From contig NZ_STGI01000018.1 in NCBI RefSeq assembly GCF_004804275.1, positions 1-64,000 on the forward strand: a stretch of DNA of 64,000 nt. Reading direction: 5' to 3'. The translations under genes and the position numbers were made by a program. The DNA comes from Herbaspirillum sp. ST 5-3. GTDB lineage: Bacteria > Pseudomonadota > Gammaproteobacteria > Burkholderiales > Burkholderiaceae_D. Each line of letters opens with the position of its first letter. Position 1 is the stretch's first letter. A model generated the notes under the pieces. It had not been told where the DNA came from. It did no database searches and saw nothing but the letters and a program-made list of their open reading frames with translations. Shown here one piece after another: positions 27,284-36,320 of this stretch.

Positions 27284-28167
27284 TGAAGATCGGATTTATC
27301 GGACTGGGCATGATGGGCAATCCGATGGCCCATCTGCTGGCGCAGGCGGGGCATGCGCTTGCGGTCATGGACCTGAACGCGGCGACGGCGGAGCGCTTCG
27401 CGGCCGAACATGCCGGCGCGACGGCAGTCACCGAACTGAAGGATTTCAGCGATGCCGACATCGTCATCACCATGCTGCCGGACTCCAACGCGGTGGAAGC
27501 GGTTGTGCTCGGCAGCGCCGACAAGCCGGGCTTGCTTTCCATCCTGAAGAAGGGGGCGACGCTGATCGACATGAGTTCCGCCGAGCCGATGCGTTCGCGC
27601 AAGCTGGCGCAGACGCTGCAGGACAAGGGACTGCAGTATCTCGACGCGCCGGTCTCCGGCGGTGTCAAGCGCGCGGTGGATGGCACGCTGGCCATCATGG
27701 TCGGCGGCGATGCGGCGGTGCTGGCGCAATGCGAGCCGGTCCTGAAGATGCTCGGCAAGAACGTCACGCACGTCGGCCAGCATGGCGCGGGCCACGCGAT
27801 GAAGGCGCTGAACAACTACGTCTCCGCCGCCGGCCTGATCGCCACGGTCGAAGCCTTGCAGGTTGGGCAGTCGTTCGGCCTCGACCCCGAGATCATGGTG
27901 GCTATCCTCAATAGCTCCACCGGCAAGAACAACACGACCGAAAACAAGGCGAAGCAGTTCATGCTGTCGGGCGCGTACAACTCCGGTTTTTCGCTGGCGC
28001 TGATGGCCAAGGATCTCGGCATCGCGATGGGGCTGGGCGAGTCGGTGGGTTTCGACATGCCGCTGGGCGACGAAGTGCTGCAGATCTGGCGCGATGCCAA
28101 CGAGGCGCTCGGCAAGGGTGCGGACCATACAGAGATGTATCGCTATTTCCGGAACAGGAAACAGTGA
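27283..28167 (+). CDS. 3-hydroxyisobutyrate dehydrogenase-like NAD(P)-dependent oxidoreductase
   Basis: A 294-residue beta-hydroxyacid dehydrogenase. The N-terminal Rossmann motif is 'IGFIGLGMMGNPMAHLL'. The substrate motif 'DAPVSGGVKRAVDGTLAIMVGG' is near 124, the catalytic-Lys region 'GAGHAMKALNNYVSAA' near 165-180, and the C-terminal helical domain follows. The family oxidises 3-hydroxyisobutyrate, tartronate semialdehyde, or related beta-hydroxyacids. The operon setting suggests oxidation of a hydroxyacid intermediate of the compound imported by the adjacent transporter. Its ATG overlaps the previous stop (TGATG). Confidence 0.85.
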   Translation: MKIGFIGLGMMGNPMAHLLAQAGHALAVMDLNAATAERFAAEHAGATAVTELKDFSDADIVITMLPDSNAVEAVVLGSADKPGLLSILKKGATLIDMSSAEPMRSRKLAQTLQDKGLQYLDAPVSGGVKRAVDGTLAIMVGGDAAVLAQCEPVLKMLGKNVTHVGQHGAGHAMKALNNYVSAAGLIATVEALQVGQSFGLDPEIMVAILNSSTGKNNTTENKAKQFMLSGAYNSGFSLALMAKDLGIAMGLGESVGFDMPLGDEVLQIWRDANEALGKGADHTEMYRYFRNRKQ

Positions 28168-28174
28168 TCTGACT

Positions 28175-28999
28175 ATGGAAAACACCACGCTGCCGACCTA
28201 CGAAGTCTTCGCGCTGCGCTATGCCACGGTGGCGCGGCGCAGGCCGGAAAACTTCATGGTGCCGGACCCGCATGACGGTCCGATGCCGATGGATTATTTC
28301 GTCTGGCTGATCCGCGGCGCGGGCCGGACCTGGCTGGTTGACACCGGCTTCAACCGGGCCGCCGCCGACGAGCGCAAGCGCAATTTCCTGCGCTGCCCCA
28401 TCGCCTCGCTGGCGGCGCTCGGCCTGCAACCGGAGGATGTGAGCGACGTCATCATCACCCATTTGCATTACGATCACGCGGGCAACGTGAATTTGCTGCC
28501 GAAGGCGCGCATTCACCTGCAGGAAAAGGAGTTGCACTACGCCACCGGCCGCTACATGACGCAGCCCCTGCTAAGGCATCCGTACGCGGTGGACGACGTG
28601 GTGGAAATCGTGCGCGGCGTCTACAAGGATCGTGTCGTGTTTTACGCCGGTGATGCGGAGCTCGCGCCCGGCATCCAGTTGCTGCTGGTGGGCGGGCACA
28701 CTGCAGGGCTGCAGGCGGTGCGCGTGCACACAGCGCGGGGTTGGGTAGTGCTGGCATCGGATGCATCGCACTTCTACGAGAACATCCATCGTGACTCGCC
28801 GTTCCCGATTGTCTTCCATGTCGGCGACATGCTGGACGCGTACCGAAGATTGCTGTCGCTGTCGGACACGCCGGATCACCTGATCCCCGGTCACGATCCG
28901 CTGGTGCTGCAACGCTATCCCGCGTTCGGCGATCCGGCATCGGAAATCGCATGCCTGCATGAACCGGCGTTGCGGCCGCTGGTGTTGGGTGGGGAGTGA
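28175..28999 (+). CDS. MBL-fold metallohydrolase (N-acyl homoserine lactonase-like)
   Basis: A 274-residue metallo-beta-lactamase-fold hydrolase. The metal-binding 'THLHYDHAGN' is near residue 96, with later ligands in 'GGHTAGLQ', 'SDASHFYEN' and 'PGHDP'. The arrangement resembles AttM/AiiB-like lactonases, which open homoserine or other lactone rings. In this operon, next to a carboxymuconolactone decarboxylase family gene, a lactone intermediate of catabolism is an equally plausible substrate. The ATG at 28175 is eight bases after the dehydrogenase stop. It is the last gene of the operon, followed by a palindromic repeat. Confidence 0.8.
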   Translation: MENTTLPTYEVFALRYATVARRRPENFMVPDPHDGPMPMDYFVWLIRGAGRTWLVDTGFNRAAADERKRNFLRCPIASLAALGLQPEDVSDVIITHLHYDHAGNVNLLPKARIHLQEKELHYATGRYMTQPLLRHPYAVDDVVEIVRGVYKDRVVFYAGDAELAPGIQLLLVGGHTAGLQAVRVHTARGWVVLASDASHFYENIHRDSPFPIVFHVGDMLDAYRRLLSLSDTPDHLIPGHDPLVLQRYPAFGDPASEIACLHEPALRPLVLGGE

Positions 29000-29067
29000 C
29001 GCGTCAATCCACGGAGGAAGCAGTCGGACCTTAACAGCTTAATGTCCACTGAAAACACTCGGCGTGC

Positions 29068-29121
29068 CCCACGGAAATCACGGAAAAAATTCCTTGGTTT
29101 CTTTCCGTGTTTTCCGTGGAC
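29068..29121. repeat. Palindromic intergenic repeat (family A, copy 2)
   Basis: The left arm CCACGGAAATCACGGAAA and right arm TTTCCGTGTTTTCCGTGG pair with one mismatch. It sits between two convergent genes (stops at 28999 and 29130), where it could serve as a bidirectional terminator. It is clearly related to 7719-7792. Confidence 0.8.
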
Positions 29122-29129
29122 AATCCGAA

Positions 29130-30767
29130 TCACCCAGCCATGCCCAGCTTCTTGTACAGATAAGCGCGCGAGATCCCCAGCTCCTCGGCGACCTTTTTCT
29201 TGTTGCCGCCGTGCTTGAGCATGGCGTCGCGAATCATCGCCTGTTCCATGTCATCGATGGCGTCCTGTATCTTTCCGGTAGGACGCGCCGCGACCGTGAC
29301 CGGGGCCGGCTTTTCGCCAAACCCCTCGGGTATCGGACGGAAATTCTGCAGCGTGATTTCCGGGCCGTCGCAGAAGATCGCGGCCTTCTCCACTTCATGC
29401 AGCAATTGCCTGACGTTGCCCGGCCAGGGCAGCTCTTTCAGATAATCGTAGACGCGCCGGTCGACGCGCTTCACCGAGGTGCGGTGGCGCTCGGCGAACG
29501 CGACGAGGAAACTTTGCACCAGGTCCGGGATGTCTTCCGGGCGCTCGCGCAGGCTCGGCATGTGGATGGTGACGCCGCTGATGCGGTAATACAGGTCGAG
29601 GCGGAATTCACCGTTGCTGATCATCTCCTGGAAGTTGCGGTTGGTCGCGCAGATCAGGCGGAAATCCGAATGACGCGCACGGTCGCCCCCGACGCGTTCG
29701 AAGATGCCGTCCTGCAATACGCGCAGCAGCTTCACCTGGATTTCCGGCGGCATGTCGCCGATCTCGTCGAAGAACAGCGAGCTCTGGTCCGCCAGTTCGA
29801 ACTTGCCCTTGCGTCCCTTTTTTTCCGCGCCGGTGAAGGCGCCCGCTTCGTAGCCGAACAGTTCGCTTTCGACCAGTCCGCTCGGCAATGCGGCCGCATT
29901 GACGAAGACCATCGGGTTTTCATTGCGCGGACTGAGGGCATGGATCGCATGCGCGGCCAGTTCCTTGCCGGTGCCGCTCTCGCCGACGATCAGCACCGGC
30001 ACGTACAGCGGCGCGACCTTCAGGATGTCGGCCTTCAGCTGACGGATGGCATCGCTATTGCCCACCATCTTTTCCAGGCCATACGAGCGGCGCTTCAGGC
30101 CGGACAGTTCATTGCGGTAGAACTCGACTTCGGAGCGCAGCTTGGCCACTTCGCTGCTCAGTTCCAGCACCGTTTCCGGTCCCTTGAACATCACGCGGCC
30201 GAGCGCGCCGAGGACCTTGCCATTCTCCAGCAGCGGGATGCGCGCCACCACGCGGGTGACGCCGCCCATCTCCTGCAGCTTGCCGATTTCCGCCTTGCCG
30301 GTCTGCACGACTTCATGCAGGTTGGTGTTTTCGATGACCTCGGTGACATGCTTGCCGATGGCTTCGCCGCGCTTGATGCCGAAGAATTTTTCATGCACCG
30401 GAGGAATGAACTGGATGCGCGCCTGATCGTCGACGACGACCATCGACTCGTAAGGGTTGTTCAAAAAATAGTCAAACACCGCCTGCGCGAAATCCACGCT
30501 GGAAACAAATTCGAACAGCGTCGATCTGCCCTTCACAGGTTGAATCAGGAACACGACAGCGTCGGGGCTGGTCCGGTAGCTGGCGATCAGTTCCGGCTCA
30601 CCTTCCAGCGCAATCATGCCGCGCTCCGCGCCTTTTTCCTTGAAACGCTCCAGCAATGCGCGGCGAATTTCAGGATCGCAAGCGAATCCCGTCTGGCAAA
30701 TAGTTTCGAGTTGTCGATTCAGCACCAGCATGCCGAATTCGGGCAACTTTTCGTCAACCGATTTCAT
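29130..30767 (-). CDS. Sigma-54-dependent transcriptional activator (PAS-AAA+-Fis)
   Basis: A 545-residue enhancer-binding protein. A PAS-like domain spans about residues 95-205 ('DYFLNNPYESMVVVDDQARIQFI'), followed by a short coiled coil. The AAA+ domain has Walker A 'VGESGTGKELAA', the sigma-54-contacting GAFTGA loop, Walker B 'SLFFDEIGDMPP' and the arginine-finger segment 'LYYRISGVTIHMPSLRERPEDI'. The C-terminal Fis-type helix-turn-helix reads 'VAEELGISRAYLYKKLGM'. All elements for sigma-54 activation are present. It lies divergent from the CoA-transferase operon. The window has sigma-54 promoters at 24279, 24507 and 30986, so those operons are likely its regulon. The ATG at 30767 is taken; the longer upstream frame is shadow sequence. 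Confidence 0.92.
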   Translation of the reverse strand: MKSVDEKLPEFGMLVLNRQLETICQTGFACDPEIRRALLERFKEKGAERGMIALEGEPELIASYRTSPDAVVFLIQPVKGRSTLFEFVSSVDFAQAVFDYFLNNPYESMVVVDDQARIQFIPPVHEKFFGIKRGEAIGKHVTEVIENTNLHEVVQTGKAEIGKLQEMGGVTRVVARIPLLENGKVLGALGRVMFKGPETVLELSSEVAKLRSEVEFYRNELSGLKRRSYGLEKMVGNSDAIRQLKADILKVAPLYVPVLIVGESGTGKELAAHAIHALSPRNENPMVFVNAAALPSGLVESELFGYEAGAFTGAEKKGRKGKFELADQSSLFFDEIGDMPPEIQVKLLRVLQDGIFERVGGDRARHSDFRLICATNRNFQEMISNGEFRLDLYYRISGVTIHMPSLRERPEDIPDLVQSFLVAFAERHRTSVKRVDRRVYDYLKELPWPGNVRQLLHEVEKAAIFCDGPEITLQNFRPIPEGFGEKPAPVTVAARPTGKIQDAIDDMEQAMIRDAMLKHGGNKKKVAEELGISRAYLYKKLGMAG

Positions 30768-30985
30768 CCTGTGTCTTTTCAAAAAACAGATTTCGCGAAA
30801 TGCATTGTCTCTCAAAAAGACATTCCTTTCACGACGGAAGTTCAATTGCGGCAAGCATCGGCTCCGCGACGCAGTGGCATGCGGCACGCAAAGCGCCATA
30901 CGGCGCTGTATTGCGCGGCATCGAGGCCCGAACGCGGCGCAATGCCCGCGCGACACGATCAGTGCGGGAAGCGCCGTAAATCGGA

Positions 30986-31001
30986 TGGCATGGAGGTTGC
31001 T
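30986..31001 (+). promoter_or_regulatory. Sigma-54 promoter at the start of the CoA-transferase operon
   Basis: TGGCATGGAGGTTGCT matches TGGCACG-N4-TTGCW with one mismatch and correct spacing. It overlaps the GGAGG that would be the ribosome site for the ATG at 31003. If it is used, transcription would start near 31012, and translation would have to begin at a later codon such as the ATG at 31042. A weaker candidate (TGGCATGCGGCACGCA, 30875-30890) lies upstream and would leave the first ATG intact. Confidence 0.5.
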
Positions 31002-31002
31002 C

Positions 31003-32271
31003 ATGCATATGCAGAACTTGTCCATCAAAGATCTTGCAACCATGCTTCCTGCCGATTCATTACCGCCTCCGCAATCCGAGAACCCGCTGCGCCTGCTTGA
31101 CGGCATCCGCGTGCTCGACCTCACCACCTCGATCGCGGGCCCCTATGCTTCCCTGCTGCTGGCCGACCTCGGCGCGTCCGTCGTCAAGCTGGAGCGGCCC
31201 GGCCGCGGCGACGATGCCCGTGCATGGGGACCGCCCTTCCTCGACGGCGAGTCGCTCTGGTTTCTCAGCGTCAATCGCAACAAGGACAGCGTCACGCTCG
31301 ACTATGCCAAACCGGCCGGGCTGGAGGCCCTGCATGCGCTGGTCAAAGTGGCCGACGTCATCATCGTCAACCAGGTTGCGCGCAGCCAGAAGAAGCTCGG
31401 CATCGATTACGCCACGCTCAAGGCACTCAACCCGAGGCTGATCCACGTGTCGATTACCGGCTTCGGACTGTCCGGTGCAAGCGCCGACCAGCCCTGCTAT
31501 GATTTGATCGCCGAGGGATACAGCGGCGTGATGGACATGACCGGCGAAGCCGATCAGGATCCGCAGAAGGTTGGCACGCCGGCGGCGGATCTTCTGTCCG
31601 GCGCGGATGCGGCACTCGCGACGCTGGCCGCATTGATTGATCGAGGCCGCACCGGCAACGGACATGCGGTCGATGTCGCCATGGTGGAAAGCATGACCCG
31701 TTTCATGACCCCGCGCATCATTCCCTATCTTGGCTCCGGCGAGCTGCTGCGCCGCAGCGGCGGAAAAGACAGTGTGATCGCGATCTACCAAACCTTCCAT
31801 ACCGCCGACGACCCGATCACTCTCGGCCTCGGCAACGACAATATCTGGACGCGTTTCTGCGATGCAATCGGGCGCCCGGACATGGGGAGCGATCCGCGCT
31901 TTGCCGACAACGTCGGGCGCCGCGAAGGCCGTGCGGAAATCGTGCGCGAAATCCAAACCATTCTGCTCACGCAGCCGCGCGCGCACTGGCTTGCGCTGTT
32001 CGCCAAGGCCCGCATCCCGGCCGGCCCGATCAACCGCATCGACCAGGTCGTGAGCGCGCCGGTACTGACGGAAAGAGGCCTGTTCTACGCCGCGCAGCGC
32101 GACGGCGTCCCGGTTCCCCAGGTCGGCCTCGGCATCCGCTTCGACGACAACCACCAGACCTTCCGCAAGGCCCCGCCACGACTCGGCGAAGACACGCAAT
32201 CCGTCTTCACCTCCTGGCTCGGCTGGAGCGAAGAAAAGATCCAGCAACTCGGCTCCGCAGGACTGCTCTGA
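31003..32271 (+). CDS. Class III (CaiB/BaiF family) CoA transferase
   Basis: A 422-residue enzyme moving CoA between acyl-CoA and a carboxylic acid. The family N-terminus 'LLDGIRVLDLTTSIAGPYASLLLADLGASVVKLERPGRGDDAR' is preceded here by about 25 extra residues; without them (ATG at 31042) the length would be 409. The conserved catalytic Asp is in the 'ADQPCYDLIAEGYSGVMDMTGEAD' region, and 'NRIDQVVSAPVLTERGLF' is near the C-terminus. As first gene of the operon it probably activates the substrate to its CoA ester. The first ATG has a good GGAGG site, but see the overlapping sigma-54 promoter. Confidence 0.88.
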   Translation: MHMQNLSIKDLATMLPADSLPPPQSENPLRLLDGIRVLDLTTSIAGPYASLLLADLGASVVKLERPGRGDDARAWGPPFLDGESLWFLSVNRNKDSVTLDYAKPAGLEALHALVKVADVIIVNQVARSQKKLGIDYATLKALNPRLIHVSITGFGLSGASADQPCYDLIAEGYSGVMDMTGEADQDPQKVGTPAADLLSGADAALATLAALIDRGRTGNGHAVDVAMVESMTRFMTPRIIPYLGSGELLRRSGGKDSVIAIYQTFHTADDPITLGLGNDNIWTRFCDAIGRPDMGSDPRFADNVGRREGRAEIVREIQTILLTQPRAHWLALFAKARIPAGPINRIDQVVSAPVLTERGLFYAAQRDGVPVPQVGLGIRFDDNHQTFRKAPPRLGEDTQSVFTSWLGWSEEKIQQLGSAGLL

Positions 32272-32304
32272 CTGCGCCCGCCCATACCGTAAAGGAAAAC
32301 TCCC

Positions 32305-33090
32305 ATGACACGCAAATTCGAAACCATTCTCTACGCCGAAGACGGTCCTATCGGCACCATCACCTTGAACCGCCCGAACAACGGCAACATGTTCAACGAG
32401 ACCATGTGCCATGAAATCCGCGACTGCCTCAACGACATCCGCCGCGAGACGCGCACCCGCGTCATCGTCATCACCGGCGCCGGCGACAAGTTCTTCTGCA
32501 TCGGCGGCGAAAAGACCGGCATGGAAGACACCAACCTGTACGCCGGCGTGCTGCCGGTGCTCGACATGTACGAAGCGATCGACCGCCTGCAGAAGCCGGT
32601 GATCGCGTCCGTGAACGGCTTCGCGGTGGGCGGCGGCCATGTGCTGCAGGTGATGTGCGACATCACCATCGCCAAGGAAAGCGCGATCTTCCGCCAGGTC
32701 GGCCCGATGATGGGCAGCTTCGATGCCGGCTTCGGCACCTGGTACCTGGAAGACCTGGTCGGCAAGAAGAAGGCCAAGGAAATCTGGTTCCGCAATCCCA
32801 AGATCACCGCCGCCGAAGCGGTGCAGATGGGCCTGATCAACAAGGCCGTTCCGGATGACCAGCTGGCCGCCGCCACGCGCGAGATGGCGCTGGAAATCGC
32901 CGATCGGGGCGCGTTCGCGCTGGCGGCTATCAAGAGCGCCTTCCTGGCACGTCACGGCGGCGTCGCCGGCCTGTCGCGCGTGACGCATGACATGCTGCTG
33001 CGCCTGAATCTCAACACCGAGGAATCGAAGGAGCTGTCGAAGTCCTTCGCCGAGAAGCGCAAGCCCGACTCCGACAAGTTCGGTCACTGA
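32305..33090 (+). CDS. MenB/BadI-like crotonase (C-C hydrolase or ring-opening/closing type)
   Basis: A 261-residue crotonase. It resembles dihydroxynaphthoyl-CoA synthase (MenB) and 2-ketocyclohexanecarboxyl-CoA hydrolase (BadI) more than ordinary hydratases. The evidence is 'FCIGGEKTG' near 64, 'VNGFAVGGGHVLQVMCDITIA' near 103, 'GPMMGSFDAGFGTWYL' near 133 with Ser138 and Asp140 in the positions used by MenB, and 'GKKKAKEIWF'. The glutamates of true enoyl-CoA hydratases are not in the usual places. BadI hydrolytically opens a 2-oxocyclohexane ring. In this operon the enzyme could cleave a cyclic or branched 3-oxoacyl-CoA. Confidence 0.75.
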   Translation: MTRKFETILYAEDGPIGTITLNRPNNGNMFNETMCHEIRDCLNDIRRETRTRVIVITGAGDKFFCIGGEKTGMEDTNLYAGVLPVLDMYEAIDRLQKPVIASVNGFAVGGGHVLQVMCDITIAKESAIFRQVGPMMGSFDAGFGTWYLEDLVGKKKAKEIWFRNPKITAAEAVQMGLINKAVPDDQLAAATREMALEIADRGAFALAAIKSAFLARHGGVAGLSRVTHDMLLRLNLNTEESKELSKSFAEKRKPDSDKFGH

Positions 33091-33104
33091 CAGGACACCG
33101 GCGC

Positions 33105-34784
33105 ATGAATACGATTCTTACACTTCACGATCCGCAACAGGCACGCGCCTGGTATGACGCCGGGGTCTGGCAGGACAAGACCCTGTACGGCCTGCTGCAA
33201 CAACACGCCGGCAGGCAGCCGGACGCCTTCGCGCTGCGCGACAGCGTGCATCGCCTGACATGGAGCCAGTTGCTCGCATGGACCGAGGCGGTGGCGGCGG
33301 ATCTGGAAGAGGCGGGATTGCGCAAGGGTTCGCGCGTGTCGATCTGGCTGCCGAATCGCGTGGAAGCGCTGGTGGTATTCCTGGCCTGTTCGCGCAACGG
33401 CTACATCTGCAATCCGTCGCTGCACCAGAACTACACGGTGGCGGAGATCGTGCGCCTGCTCGAACGCATCGACTGCGAAGCCTTCTTCGGGCAGAACGGC
33501 TACGGCGCGGACGCCAACCGTCCCGGCGTGGCGGAGCAGATCGGTGCCGTCCCGTCACTGCGTCGCACCTGCTGGCTGGAGGCGCGCCAGGGGCGCGCCG
33601 ACGTGGCGGGCGGCAACTTCCCCGCGCCCGGCAGCAAGCAGCCGGTGCATGTGCCGGACAACAATCCCGACAAGATCGTCTATCTCGCCTTCACGTCCGG
33701 CACCACCGGCATTCCGAAGGCGGTCATGCACAGCGATAACACCCTGCTCGCCAACGGGCGCGCGATGGTGCAGGACTGGCATCACGACAACAACACCATC
33801 CTGCTCACGCTCAGCCCCATCAGCCACCACATCGGCACGGTGGCGCTGGAGCAGATGCTGTCGGCCGGCTTCGAACTGGCGGTGAACGATTTGCCGCCCG
33901 GCCTCAAGCCGATCGACTGGATCCTCGAGACCGGCGCGACCTACGTGATGGGCGTGCCGACGCATGCGATGGACATCCTCGCCGAGATGAAACGGCGCGA
34001 CATGGAGAAACTCGGCCGCGTGAAGGTGTTCTACATGGCCGGCGCGGCGATTCCGCGCGAAACGGCGCAGGGCTTCCTGAACCGGGGCATCCTGCCGCAG
34101 AACGTGTACGGCATGACCGAGAACGGTTCGCACCAGTACACACTGCCGAGCGACAGTGCCGACACCATCGTCGGCACCTGCGGACGGTCCTGCGCCGCCT
34201 ACGAGATCAGGCTGTGGAACCAGGAGAACCCGGACCTCGAAGCGGGGCCGGGCGAGATCGGCGAAATCGGCGGACGCGGCGGCTGCCTGATGCTGGGCTA
34301 CTTCAACAACCAGAGCGCCACTGAGAAGTCCTTCAACGCGCAAGGCTGGTTCATGAGCGGCGACCTCGGCATGCTGGACGAGAACGGCTGTCTCATCATC
34401 ATGGGGCGCAAGAAGGATCTGATCATTCGCGGCGGGCACAACATCCATCCGTCCACCATCGAAGACCTTGCCGTTACGCACACAGCGGTGCTCAAGGCGG
34501 CGGCCTTTCCGATCGCCGACGAACGCCTCGGCGAAAAGGTCTGCCTCGCCATCACGACCAACGGCGCGCAGGCACCCGACGCGCAGCAGATGCTGCAGCA
34601 CCTGCATGCGGCCGGCCTGTCGAAGTTCGACATGCCGGAGTACTACATCCCGCTCGAGGAGTTTCCCCTGACGGCTAGCGGCAAGATCCTCAAGCGCGAG
34701 CTGGTGGAATGGGTGAAGCAGGGCCGCATCGCGCCGACGCCGGTGCGCTTCACCGAGAAACAAACAAGCAAAGAGACAAGCTGA
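33105..34784 (+). CDS. Acyl-CoA synthetase (AMP-forming)
   Basis: A 559-residue ligase of the ANL superfamily. The P-loop 'YLAFTSGTTGIPKAVMHSDN' is near residue 190, the A5-type motif 'VYGMTENGSHQYTLPS' near 332, the A7 motif 'WFMSGDLGMLDENGCLIIMGRKKDLIIRGGHNIHPSTIE' near 410-450 and the catalytic Lys in 'PLTASGKILKRELVEW' near the end. It adenylates a carboxylic acid and forms the CoA thioester. By neighbourhood it is comparable to cyclohexanecarboxylate-CoA ligase (AliA), but substrate cannot be read from sequence alone. It is tightly packed: 14 bases after the crotonase gene and one base before the next. Confidence 0.9.
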   Translation: MNTILTLHDPQQARAWYDAGVWQDKTLYGLLQQHAGRQPDAFALRDSVHRLTWSQLLAWTEAVAADLEEAGLRKGSRVSIWLPNRVEALVVFLACSRNGYICNPSLHQNYTVAEIVRLLERIDCEAFFGQNGYGADANRPGVAEQIGAVPSLRRTCWLEARQGRADVAGGNFPAPGSKQPVHVPDNNPDKIVYLAFTSGTTGIPKAVMHSDNTLLANGRAMVQDWHHDNNTILLTLSPISHHIGTVALEQMLSAGFELAVNDLPPGLKPIDWILETGATYVMGVPTHAMDILAEMKRRDMEKLGRVKVFYMAGAAIPRETAQGFLNRGILPQNVYGMTENGSHQYTLPSDSADTIVGTCGRSCAAYEIRLWNQENPDLEAGPGEIGEIGGRGGCLMLGYFNNQSATEKSFNAQGWFMSGDLGMLDENGCLIIMGRKKDLIIRGGHNIHPSTIEDLAVTHTAVLKAAAFPIADERLGEKVCLAITTNGAQAPDAQQMLQHLHAAGLSKFDMPEYYIPLEEFPLTASGKILKRELVEWVKQGRIAPTPVRFTEKQTSKETS

Positions 34785-34785
34785 C

Positions 34786-35553
34786 ATGCCCATCAACCTA
34801 AGCTATCGCGACGAGTTCGCGATTCTCACCATCGACCGCCAGGAAGCGCTCAACGCATTGAGCTTTTCCCTGATCGGCGATATCGACAAGATCTTCGACG
34901 AGGTCGAAAAATCGGATGCCCGCGCACTGCTCATCACCGGCGCGGGCCAGAAGGCATTCTGCGCGGGCGCCGACATCAGCGAACTGATGAACCGCGATCT
35001 GGAAGCGCAGAAGCGCGGTGCGGAATTCGGCCAGCGCGTATTCGCGCGGCTGGACAACTTTCCGATTCCGTCGGTCGCGATCATCAACGGCTATGCCTTC
35101 GGCGGTGGGCTGGAACTGGCGCTGGCCTGCACCTTCCGCCTGGCCACGGCCAACGCCAAGGTCGGCCTGCCGGAAATCAAGCTCGGCCTGATTCCCGGCT
35201 ACGGCGGCACGCAGCGCCTGCCGCGCGCGATCGGCGAAGCGCGTGCAATGGAAATGATTCTGAGCGGGCGCACCGTGGCGGCGGATGAGGCGCATCGCAT
35301 CGGCCTGGTGAATCGCCTGGTCGAAGGCGACGCGATCGAAGCCGGCATCGCCTTCGCGCGCGAATTCAGCGGCCACGGCATGGTCGCGCTGCGACTGGCG
35401 CGCGGCGCGGTGCAACGTGCGCTGCAGACCTCGCTCGCCGAAGGGCTGAAGATCGAAGCCGACCTGTCCACCCTCGCTTACCAGACCAGGGACGCGGCGG
35501 AAGGCATGGCCGCTTTCCTCGAAAAGCGCAAACCCCAATTCAAGGACTGCTGA
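34786..35553 (+). CDS. Enoyl-CoA hydratase
   Basis: A 255-residue crotonase with the standard hydratase motifs. The oxyanion loop 'AFCAGADISELMNRD' is near 62, 'INGYAFGGGLELALACTFRLA' follows near 100, and 'GLPEIKLGLIPGYGGTQRLPRAIG' near 127-150 carries both catalytic glutamates. It hydrates a 2-enoyl-CoA to the 3-hydroxyacyl-CoA, between the acyl-CoA dehydrogenase and the hydroxyacyl dehydrogenase encoded nearby. The ribosome site AAGAGACAAG lies inside the end of the ligase gene. Confidence 0.92.
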   Translation: MPINLSYRDEFAILTIDRQEALNALSFSLIGDIDKIFDEVEKSDARALLITGAGQKAFCAGADISELMNRDLEAQKRGAEFGQRVFARLDNFPIPSVAIINGYAFGGGLELALACTFRLATANAKVGLPEIKLGLIPGYGGTQRLPRAIGEARAMEMILSGRTVAADEAHRIGLVNRLVEGDAIEAGIAFAREFSGHGMVALRLARGAVQRALQTSLAEGLKIEADLSTLAYQTRDAAEGMAAFLEKRKPQFKDC

Positions 35554-35557
35554 AAAA

Positions 35558-36301
35558 ATGAGCAAGCAAGGCACCATCATCGTCACCGGCGCAAGCCGAG
35601 GCATCGGCGCGGCGATCGCGATCGCACTGGCCGATCAGGGTTTCAACGTGGCCTGCCTGTCACGCAGGGGCGAATTGCCGGCTGTGCCGGATGCGAGCGA
35701 AGCGGCGCTCGCACGCTGCAAGGCGTATTCCTGCGACGTCACGAAGAGCGACAGCCTGCGTGACGCCTTCGCCCAGGTCGCCATGTCCGGTCCCATCGTC
35801 GGCCTCGTCAACAATGCCGGCGTGCATCTGGAAGGACCGAGCGCCACTTTCTCGCTCGAAGATTACGAAACAGTGTTCTCCACCAACTCGACCTCGGTGT
35901 TCACCAGCTGCCAGCACATCTATCCGCACCTCGTCGCAGCGGGCGGCGGCCTGATCGTCAACATCGGCTCCTTCTTCGACAAGATGGGTGTCAAGCGCAA
36001 TCTCGCCTACTGCGCGTCGAAGGCGGCGGTCGGCGCGATCACGCGCTGCCTCGCGGTGGAATGGGCAGGCAAGGGCATCCGCGTGCTGGACGTGGCGCCG
36101 GGCTACATCATGACCGACCTGAACAAGGAAGCGATGTCGGCCGGACCCTTGCGCGAGTATCTCGACAAGCGCATTCCCGGCCGGCAGCCGGGCACCTCGG
36201 AGGACGTGGCGAAGCTGGTGAAGGCGCTGTACTCCGCCGACATGCCTTTCCTGTCGGGTGAGACGATTTATATCGATGGTGCGCAAGGCATCGCGCATTA
36301 A
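35558..36301 (+). CDS. Short-chain dehydrogenase/reductase
   Basis: A 247-residue classical SDR. The cofactor motif is 'VTGASRGIGAAIA'. 'LVNNAG' is near 86, the catalytic Ser near 138 ('NIGSFFDKMG') and YxxxK at 'YCASKAAVGA' near 151. The C-terminal 'GETIYIDGAQGIAH' is the usual quaternary-structure segment. It probably oxidises a 3-hydroxyacyl-CoA or a cyclic hydroxyacyl-CoA to the 3-oxo form, comparable by position to BadH of the cyclohexanecarboxylate pathway. It follows the hydratase gene by four bases. Confidence 0.88.
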   Translation: MSKQGTIIVTGASRGIGAAIAIALADQGFNVACLSRRGELPAVPDASEAALARCKAYSCDVTKSDSLRDAFAQVAMSGPIVGLVNNAGVHLEGPSATFSLEDYETVFSTNSTSVFTSCQHIYPHLVAAGGGLIVNIGSFFDKMGVKRNLAYCASKAAVGAITRCLAVEWAGKGIRVLDVAPGYIMTDLNKEAMSAGPLREYLDKRIPGRQPGTSEDVAKLVKALYSADMPFLSGETIYIDGAQGIAH

Positions 36302-36320
36302 TTTTTGAAAAGAGAACGCT

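Noticed and set aside
29064-31100. Very long plus-strand frame (about 680 codons) opposite the sigma-54 activator gene
   Set aside because: It is the antisense shadow of a gene with clear AAA+ and Fis motifs. Its translation is rich in Arg, His, Gln and Ala without any domain.
31060-33087. Long minus-strand frame (about 675 codons) opposite the CoA transferase and crotonase genes
   Set aside because: It spans two genes and the gap between them on the other strand and has no family signature; a GC-driven shadow.
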